Part shown: piece by piece, positions 1 to 5,199 of the stretch
Layout: every line of letters begins with the position of its first letter
How positions within the stretch are numbered: position 1 is the first letter of the stretch
Made by a program: the position numbers and the translations under genes
Notes under the pieces: model-generated
What the model was told of the DNA's origin: nothing
Seen by the model: the letters and a program-made list of their open reading frames with translations, nothing else
The model's database searches: none
Assembly (NCBI GenBank): GCA_002348315.1
Contig: DEAW01000231.1
Coordinates: forward strand, 1-7,514
Reading direction: 5' to 3'
DNA: 7,514 nucleotides
From: Planctomycetaceae bacterium UBA2972
GTDB taxonomy: Bacteria > Planctomycetota > Planctomycetia > Pirellulales > Pirellulaceae

Positions 1-2022
1 GTTTAAGACCACGTCACCTTCATCGTTTGGAGTTTCTGCGGCTGGCTGATCCTGAGCGTCTGCCGGCATGGGCTGTGATTCCACAGCGTCGGATCCGTTC
101 TCGTCTACAACATCGCTGGGAATCTCCTGGATTTCCTCAGCTATTCCGTTGCTGATAACTGCAGGCCGAGTGAATCCATAGTCCATATACCGACCGGCAT
201 CACGTTGACGAGCTCGTTCCATCGCATCGTCATATGCCTTATCAGGCCAGGGCCCTTCCGACAGATGGATATCGTTATAATTCAACAATGAACCTTTGCG
301 GTAATGCACTTCGGCAATAGCCTTGGAATACGAACCCAGTGCTCGGTAATAGTCGGTTTGAGCCTGAGCATGCCTTCTTTGAGATTGCAGGACCTGATCT
401 AACGTCGTTTTACCGCCGCGGTAAAGAGCGACAGCTGAATCAACTTCTTTCTTGGATATTGCCCAGCGATTGTAATGTAACTGAGCCTGTCGATGGCTGT
501 AATCCAATGTCTTCATGGCCGTCGTTAACAGGTGCGAAGTGTTTAATTCCATATCTTCGAGGCGAGCAACGTCTCGTTTTAAACTGAGTTCAGCATTTCG
601 CAAGGCCGCCAACTCTGCCCTGGCTCCAAACTTGGGAGGACGGATATCGATCCCTACCCGGAACTCCTGATAATTCCCATCGGTCAGACCTTCCACAGCA
701 TTGGAATTCGGAGCAACAAACTGGAGTCCGTTACGACTGCCTATTAATTGATCGCCGTATCCAAGCCATCGGTACATCGCAACCAGATTAACTTGAGGAA
801 GAGTATTATGTCGAGCCAGTTTCAATTCCAGTTCGCGACGCTTGATCGACCATTTCTGCTGACGCAGTTCAACACTACGTATCAAAGCCTCCTCGTGGGA
901 CTGCTGCCAGTCAAAGACAACTTTAGCCTGAGCAGGTTCGTCACTTGGTCGGATCACACGGCCATCGGTAGGCGACAGCCCCATCAACCAACGCATACTT
1001 TGCTCAGCCTTCAGCAAGTCATTCCAGGCAGTTTCGACCTGAGCCTGGAAGAAGAAATACTGTTCCTGAGCCTGAGCTTCAGCCTGGGCCGTTTCAATTC
1101 CGCCGACCATTTTTTCATACGCGATTTTCCAGGTCACCTGAGCACTATCCCGGGCAATCTTGGCAGCTTCCAGATTTCGGTAAGCAGTATATAAATCCCA
1201 ATAGGTGTTCTCAATGTCCAGCACCATGTTTCGCACAGCCGATTCAAACATCGCCACACTGACGTCTGTATTAATTCTTGCCAACAACAAGGGGATCCGA
1301 TTAACCATCGTTCCATTGCCACGCAGAAGCGGGTGATTAACTTCCCCTTCAATCGCAGTGTACCAATCTGATGGTAACGCCCGGCCAAATCCACGATTAT
1401 TCTTATCGTAGATCGTCTGGTTTCGTAATGAAAACTGTGTCCCTGTGGCTGCTTTCTTAGTGAGCCCCATATCGATCTGAGCCAGATCCTGTTGGTAATT
1501 GAATGGTACAAAGCTGAATTCGCTGGTACTTACATTCTGTGGTCGATCTGTCTTTTGCCAGAACATGCTGGTTGTAAACTGAGCATCAAACTCTGACAAA
1601 GCGGCCTGCACGCCGGTTCGCGGATCGGTCTCAAAAATTGCGGGATCATAGACCGTCGTCGCTCCGGCTGTTCGTCCGGATAGCCCGTCAGCAAAACCAA
1701 ACGGAGTTACGCTACCCAGATTTCGAATGACCTTGCTATTGCGTAATGCGGTCTGCACAGCTTCCTGCAGTGTCAAATCCCAGGGTTTATCAAAATCAGG
1801 CCTGGACAACGTAATGGGTGACTTAGTACGCGTTACTTCATCCAGAGATTCTGTCTGTACATCCGGATACTCGATCTGTACCTGACTATCAATATAGCTG
1901 CGCAGTTCACCTGGCTCTCGCAAATAATGCGGTCTGGACGGAGTGCATCCAATCATCACGGCTACAAAAAGAAGAGCCGTCATCATTAGGATTTTACTCG
2001 GATTATGACAAGGAATTGTCAC
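1..2022 (-). CDS. TolC/OEP-family outer-membrane efflux lipoprotein (3' end outside window)
   Basis: Outer-membrane factor of the TolC family (two OEP domains), expected to form a trimeric barrel and periplasmic tunnel for efflux or type I secretion. 674 residues are visible and the frame is open to the window edge. The start is GTG at 2022, with AGGA 7 bases upstream; it gives a lipoprotein signal with K10, hydrophobic residues 11-25 and lipobox MIGC. C26 is the only cysteine of the mature part. The later ATGs at 1986 and 1983 lack a good ribosome site and would remove the basic N-region. OEP half 1 covers about residues 81-355: LTLQEAV at 83, strand FDAQFTTSMFW at 145, HPLLRGNG at 230, helix TYWDLYTAYRNLEAAK at 273, and an Ala/Gln-rich helix at 312-330 ending in RWLMGLSP. 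OEP half 2 covers about 370-577, with strand FRVGIDIRPPKFGARAEL at 454 and YRGGKTTLDQVLQSQRR at 534. A non-OEP extension follows (590 onward), ending in an acidic, Pro/Ala-rich tail. No adaptor or pump gene is in the window, so the substrate is unknown. Confidence 0.9.
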   Translation of the reverse strand, partial: MTIPCHNPSKILMMTALLFVAVMIGCTPSRPHYLREPGELRSYIDSQVQIEYPDVQTESLDEVTRTKSPITLSRPDFDKPWDLTLQEAVQTALRNSKVIRNLGSVTPFGFADGLSGRTAGATTVYDPAIFETDPRTGVQAALSEFDAQFTTSMFWQKTDRPQNVSTSEFSFVPFNYQQDLAQIDMGLTKKAATGTQFSLRNQTIYDKNNRGFGRALPSDWYTAIEGEVNHPLLRGNGTMVNRIPLLLARINTDVSVAMFESAVRNMVLDIENTYWDLYTAYRNLEAAKIARDSAQVTWKIAYEKMVGGIETAQAEAQAQEQYFFFQAQVETAWNDLLKAEQSMRWLMGLSPTDGRVIRPSDEPAQAKVVFDWQQSHEEALIRSVELRQQKWSIKRRELELKLARHNTLPQVNLVAMYRWLGYGDQLIGSRNGLQFVAPNSNAVEGLTDGNYQEFRVGIDIRPPKFGARAELAALRNAELSLKRDVARLEDMELNTSHLLTTAMKTLDYSHRQAQLHYNRWAISKKEVDSAVALYRGGKTTLDQVLQSQRRHAQAQTDYYRALGSYSKAIAEVHYRKGSLLNYNDIHLSEGPWPDKAYDDAMERARQRDAGRYMDYGFTRPAVISNGIAEEIQEIPSDVVDENGSDAVESQPMPADAQDQPAAETPNDEGDVVLN

Positions 2023-2029
2023 GTTTGAT

Positions 2030-2033
2030 TCCT
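2030..2033 (-). promoter_or_regulatory. Ribosome binding site that fixes the TolC-like gene's GTG start
   Basis: On the minus strand AGGA lies 7 bases before GTG at 2022. The in-frame ATG at 1986 has only a weak GAGT upstream. Choosing GTG also supplies the positively charged N-region of the signal peptide, so two independent lines of evidence agree. Confidence 0.6.
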
Positions 2034-2071
2034 GTTTTGGGCTTTGCAGGTACAAATATACAAGTCGTTTT

Positions 2072-2088
2072 AGCCTGTTATTCAGGCT
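2072..2088 (-). other. Hairpin in the leader of the TolC-like gene, next to a C7/G7 tract
   Basis: A perfect 6-bp inverted repeat (AGCCTG, 5-base loop, CAGGCT) lies about 50 bases upstream of the GTG start. A run of seven C on the plus strand (G on the gene's strand) abuts it at 2090-2096. There is no U-run on either side, so it is not a standard terminator. It could be a leader-RNA structure or a protein-binding site, or it could be chance. I found no convincing -35/-10 pair for this gene in 2023-2207, although a lone GATAAT (minus strand, 2111-2116) is present. Confidence 0.3.
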
Positions 2089-2207
2089 GCCCCCCCTATT
2101 TCCGCAGTCAATTATCCTCGGTAGGTATAGCAACTCCGGACGCTAAGCGACTTAACGGTAGAGATCAAATCGTCCGAAGACTGTTGAATCTTAGAGAAAA
2201 GCAGGGG

Positions 2208-2230
2208 AAAAAGAGCATTTTTTACAATGC
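2208..2230 (-). terminator. Probable Rho-independent terminator of the 710/158-residue operon
   Basis: On the minus strand, 10 bases after the TAA stop of the 158-residue gene, GCATT and AATGC can pair around a 6-base loop, and TCTTTTT follows directly. The position and U-rich tail fit an intrinsic terminator. The 5-bp, AT-rich stem is weak, so read-through into the TolC-like gene is possible. Confidence 0.45.
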
Positions 2231-2240
2231 GAATTACTGC

Positions 2241-2717
2241 TTAGAGATACATACCCAGAAACCCATCAGCACCATCTGAGGCGGCTTCGATTTCTTTTAG
2301 GCGTTGCCTTGTCTTTTCCAGATCTCCGGCACGAATGAACCGATCAAATTCCACTTTGACGGCCTCTCGAACGGTTTGCTCGAACCAATCCACCACCGGT
2401 TGAATTAGCCAGTCGCAGGTCTCTCCCAGCAACTGCACATTCAAATCGACCGATTTCGTCGATTCATCAGCCGTATCGGTTAAGACGGTACCTTCAAAAC
2501 TATATTCCATCATCCCCTTTTGGGGATCGTTGGTTAAATGGAATATCGCTTTGGCATTGTACAGGAAGTACGAATTATAGGACCCATGTCGTTGCATAGC
2601 CGATTTAATTCGTTCACATCGCTGTTGATACTTAGGAGACGCATCCAATGGGATGTCCATTCGGCCCACACTGCGTAACGGCAGGCAGTCAAATGAAACT
2701 TCAACCCAACGATCCAT
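2241..2717 (-). CDS. Conserved protein of unknown function, 158 residues, probably cytoplasmic
   Basis: I cannot assign a function. The protein has no signal peptide and no membrane segment. It reads as one compact alpha/beta domain: a strand at about 1-12, the sequence MDIPLDASPKY at 20-30, a helix at 30-44, three likely strands at 49-61, 68-80 and 87-98, then a long amphipathic helix at 100-130 (CDWLIQPVVDWFEQTVREAV) and a charged helix at 132-146, ending DGFLGMYL. There are three cysteines (11, 34, 101) without a metal-site pattern. The strand and long-helix order is loosely like an SRPBCC-type ligand-binding fold, but that is speculation. ATG at 2717 is preceded by AGGGGA at 5 bases. The gene starts 22 bases after the stop of the upstream 710-residue gene, so the two are probably one transcript, closed by a terminator just beyond this gene. 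Its overall look suggests a family conserved in planctomycetes, an impression from memory. Confidence 0.85.
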   Translation of the reverse strand: MDRWVEVSFDCLPLRSVGRMDIPLDASPKYQQRCERIKSAMQRHGSYNSYFLYNAKAIFHLTNDPQKGMMEYSFEGTVLTDTADESTKSVDLNVQLLGETCDWLIQPVVDWFEQTVREAVKVEFDRFIRAGDLEKTRQRLKEIEAASDGADGFLGMYL

Positions 2718-2739
2718 GGATTTCCCCTTTCCCGCGACG

Positions 2740-4872
2740 CTACTGACCTAAAGCGTTACCTTTGCCCAGATTATATGAGAGCATCAACCAACCGTTATCT
2801 GACACGATTTGCTGCAATATCAAATTCCCTGCAGATGCCCAATTGCCGGGAAGCGGGATGCCACCTTTACCGACGATGTCATCTTTGAAAAAGGCATTAA
2901 ACTTCTTGCTCATGACCGTCTTCATTGCAACCTGACTTACCGTTAACGACGTACGACCTACAAATTGCACGTTGACATCACCATCTCGTACCAACTGCAT
3001 TCCTTCATCCGTCTTCAGCACGTTATAGACAGCAGAGATCCGGATACGGTCATTAATGACCTTGGCCCCATCCTTAAACTGCTTGCCCTGAATAGCGATC
3101 TCAAGTTGATTATCCCGGAAGCTTACACTAATCGGCTGGGTATTATTGAATGTAATTGCCCAGGATTTCTTGCCTTTACCTGTTTTTAACTCCTCGGGAA
3201 CCTCCGCTCCTAAATCCGTCATGTGCTGGACAAGTTTTTCATCCGTCAGTTCAACTCCCCCCAGCACAACTTCGGTGAAGTTACGAATAAACGATTCATG
3301 CAACCGTAATGCGACATCTGTCCCGCGATTCAATGCTGGCGGCTCAGTCGGCGAAGCCAACTGATATCGCCCAGTCTGTAACATATTGAGGCGAATATAC
3401 TCCTCCGTACTCGTTGAATTGACATTCACGGGGAAGCCTCCCCGACGAATCAGCGGATTCCTGACTTTGTCCTGATAGCCATCGATCACATTGGCAAGTA
3501 GTTCAAGTACCTGAGCGTCCATTTTGGTTGTCACTGATTCCACTGCCACTTCCGACGCGTCTTTTTCATTTTGACTACGAAGTTTGATAAACTTGGTTTT
3601 GGCAATCGACTCATGTGTGGAGGAGGGCCCTTCGATACTCTCAAGCTCAAGCTTTGTAGCTGCTTCGGCCTGAGCCGGTTCGGTGGTAAACCCATCTCCA
3701 TCAAAGGCAACAAGCTTGGTCGCCTGAATGGTCGTTGTACCGCGACTGACCACCGTGACGCCTGATTTTTCCGCTACATTACGACTCAGGGCAGTACCGT
3801 CGAGAATCACTCGCAACGTCGCTTTTTCCTGAGATTCGGCGATTTGAAAAGAGATCTGGCCACGTAATCTAGCTTCTCCTTTTACTTCCAGGCCTTTGAC
3901 GTTTAACGTCATTTGCTCCGTTTCGTCGACTTCCATCAATTCACCTGCCGAGATGAGGTTCTGAGAAACGTGCAAATAGATATTGGGCTGGTAAAAGTGA
4001 TATCGAATTTGCTGCTGGATGTCGGAAGCCTGATCCGCTCGATCTAACCAACCAATCAATCGACCAACCTGCCAGGCGGTGTCGTTATTGGCGTGCTCGG
4101 TATAGTTCTCTAACGCAGCAACCAAATTCCCAACCTGAGAATTGTACATAGCCTCAGAATTTTTATTGTTCCTGAAATAAACGGCGTTCATATAAGCACG
4201 CAGAGCAGTGCGTACATTGGTAAACTCGGGACGCTCGAGCCCAACCACTTCGGCACCATAAAACCCGTTCAAGGAAGCCTGCATTCGAGCTGGATTGGGA
4301 ATATCTTTGGCTAACTCTTCCTGTAGCAATCCCCACTGCAATTGCTCTTTCCAGTCAAACTCCACTTCACCGGCACTAAGAAACGCCTTCAGGTTCTCAA
4401 TCGATGCATCTAATGCTGTCCGTGTCTTGGTCACTTGCGCATCGGTAATCGGACGAAATGCCGGTGGATCATTCTTGAGTTGCTCTAAAATCTGCTTAAG
4501 GTCCTGAGACGGAAGGCTCTGCACCCATTGTTCCAATGCCTGACGAATCTGCTCAGCACCCAGACGAGTTTTCTTGGGGAAACCCGGGATCGTCTCGATA
4601 TAATGATCTCGCAACTTGGCAATATCTTCTTTTTTTGCTGAGACTCCCTGACGTAAAAGAAGCTCTAGTGAGCTGTAATCTAAGCCCGTTCGAATCGCTG
4701 TAATCGACTTCTCTTTTTTCTGAGCACTCAATAACGACTGAGACGTCGAAGCAACACGATCTATCGCGTCTGTAAGATCATCTGCATGAGCTGTCGTGAC
4801 AGGCCCCCACAGCATGACTCCGATTATGGCTAGTGAAATTCCTGCAACTATGCTCCTGGCAAAACGCTGCAT
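2740..4872 (-). CDS. Exported protein of unknown function, 710 residues
   Basis: I do not recognise a named family. The start is ATG at 4872, because AGGGAG lies 6 bases upstream and it begins a textbook Sec signal peptide: MQRFAR, hydrophobic residues 8-22, and predicted cleavage after AHA at 28-30. A longer frame from GTG at 4911 adds 13 residues but has no ribosome site. The mature part has no further membrane segment and the whole protein has no cysteine. Residues 31-290 are mostly helical and polar. Residues about 298-400 are beta-rich, with alternating strands such as LNVKGLEVKGEARLRGQISF and TTTIQATKLVAFDGDGF. Residues 450-470 form a helix, followed by RNPLIRRGGFPVNV. Residues 520-560 are helical (DVALRLHESFIRNFTEVVLG). 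Residues 570-645 are again beta-rich (WAITF, ISVSFRDNQLEIAIQG, RIRISAVYNV). The likely location is the periplasm or outside the cell. It is the first gene of an operon with the 158-residue gene and is divergent from the DUF11 lipoprotein gene. Confidence 0.88.
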   Translation of the reverse strand: MQRFARSIVAGISLAIIGVMLWGPVTTAHADDLTDAIDRVASTSQSLLSAQKKEKSITAIRTGLDYSSLELLLRQGVSAKKEDIAKLRDHYIETIPGFPKKTRLGAEQIRQALEQWVQSLPSQDLKQILEQLKNDPPAFRPITDAQVTKTRTALDASIENLKAFLSAGEVEFDWKEQLQWGLLQEELAKDIPNPARMQASLNGFYGAEVVGLERPEFTNVRTALRAYMNAVYFRNNKNSEAMYNSQVGNLVAALENYTEHANNDTAWQVGRLIGWLDRADQASDIQQQIRYHFYQPNIYLHVSQNLISAGELMEVDETEQMTLNVKGLEVKGEARLRGQISFQIAESQEKATLRVILDGTALSRNVAEKSGVTVVSRGTTTIQATKLVAFDGDGFTTEPAQAEAATKLELESIEGPSSTHESIAKTKFIKLRSQNEKDASEVAVESVTTKMDAQVLELLANVIDGYQDKVRNPLIRRGGFPVNVNSTSTEEYIRLNMLQTGRYQLASPTEPPALNRGTDVALRLHESFIRNFTEVVLGGVELTDEKLVQHMTDLGAEVPEELKTGKGKKSWAITFNNTQPISVSFRDNQLEIAIQGKQFKDGAKVINDRIRISAVYNVLKTDEGMQLVRDGDVNVQFVGRTSLTVSQVAMKTVMSKKFNAFFKDDIVGKGGIPLPGNWASAGNLILQQIVSDNGWLMLSYNLGKGNALGQ

Positions 4873-4878
4873 CCTATT

Positions 4879-4884
4879 CTCCCT
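4879..4884 (-). promoter_or_regulatory. Ribosome binding site that fixes the 710-residue gene's ATG start
   Basis: AGGGAG on the minus strand lies 6 bases before ATG at 4872, the strongest Shine-Dalgarno match in the window. It favours this start over GTG at 4911, which has no comparable sequence ahead of it. Confidence 0.7.
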
Positions 4885-4946
4885 TCGCCGAAAGCTAATC
4901 TGTTTCGGCACTTACTATGCAATTATTTCTGGCTTCGAACGCTTAA

Positions 4947-4976
4947 ATCATACGCCTGACGTAGATTTTTGGCCAA
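4947..4976 (-). promoter_or_regulatory. Candidate sigma70-type promoter for the 710/158-residue operon
   Basis: On the minus strand TTGGCC (4 of 6 matches to the -35 consensus) and TATGAT (5 of 6 to the -10) are separated by 18 bases. This would place transcription start about 65-70 bases before ATG 4872. The -35 box sits inside the palindrome TTTGGCCAAA. An alternative -10, TATAAA, lies just upstream at about 4981-4986 but has no good -35 box. Confidence 0.35.
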
Positions 4977-5132
4977 AGCATTTATATTCAATTATGCGAA
5001 GGCTACCATCGCGGAGGTATTCTTTCCCAGATTGCCGAATATCGCAAGTTCAACTAAGCACCAAAATCCCCCTGCATTAACTGTTTTTAGCTATTTTTTT
5101 GTGACACACGGCCCAAATTGGGGAAATTCGTC

Positions 5133-5162
5133 TTAACGCGAAATAGCTGTTTTTCAAATAAT
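5133..5162 (+). promoter_or_regulatory. Weak candidate promoter for the DUF11 lipoprotein gene
   Basis: TTAACG (4 of 6) and AATAAT (5 of 6) are separated by 18 bases, which would start transcription about 30 bases before GTG 5200. If this is right, ATG 5161 would lie in the -10 box and could not be the translation start. The match is weak and the region is AT-rich. Confidence 0.25.
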
Positions 5163-5184
5163 GGTGGTAGTTGAACCTTATTCG

Positions 5185-5190
5185 AAAGGA
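5185..5190 (+). promoter_or_regulatory. Ribosome binding site that fixes the DUF11 gene's GTG start
   Basis: AAAGGA lies 9 bases before GTG at 5200. The in-frame ATG at 5161 has only an AT-rich stretch upstream and no Shine-Dalgarno match. The GTG start yields a lipoprotein signal peptide of normal length. Confidence 0.55.
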
Positions 5191-5199
5191 CAACGTGGG

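Larger units (their letters stand above)
4873..5199. other. Divergent intergenic region between the 710-residue and DUF11 genes
   Basis: This 327-base region carries the starts of two divergent transcripts and no credible gene. It contains weak promoter candidates in both directions, T-rich tracts at 5083-5100, and several inverted repeats. These are TTTGGCCAAA at 4968-4977, TGTG-A-CACA at 5100-5108, CCCAA-A-TTGGG at 5112-5122, and the pair AGCTATTT (5089-5096) and AAATAGCT (5141-5148). CTGTTTTT occurs twice, at 5081 and 5147. Such symmetric short sites suit regulator binding, but AT-rich DNA gives some by chance. Confidence 0.6.

Noticed and set aside
748..1194. Plus-strand open frame of 148 residues
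   Set aside because: It lies wholly inside the TolC-like gene, whose minus-strand frame has clear OEP motifs; it is an antisense shadow.
1134..1511. Minus-strand open frame of 125 residues
   Set aside because: Same strand but a different frame from the TolC-like gene, rich in Trp, Arg and Cys as expected of an off-frame reading; not a frameshift fragment, since the main frame is uninterrupted.
2072..2088. Hairpin considered as a bidirectional terminator
   Set aside because: Neither strand has a U-run after the stem; one side continues with AAAACG and the other with a C tract.
2016..2279. Plus-strand open frame of 87 residues across the TolC leader
   Set aside because: It overlaps the start of one minus-strand gene and the end of another, crosses the terminator, has no ribosome site and its protein shows no domain-like pattern.
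4873..4911. Upstream GTG start (4911) for the 710-residue protein
   Set aside because: It has no Shine-Dalgarno sequence and adds a 13-residue basic extension before an already complete signal peptide; ATG 4872 has AGGGAG at 6 bases.
5161..5199. Upstream ATG start (5161) for the DUF11 lipoprotein
   Set aside because: There is no ribosome site upstream, and the added residues (MVVVEPYSKGQRG) would lengthen the signal peptide's N-region beyond normal.
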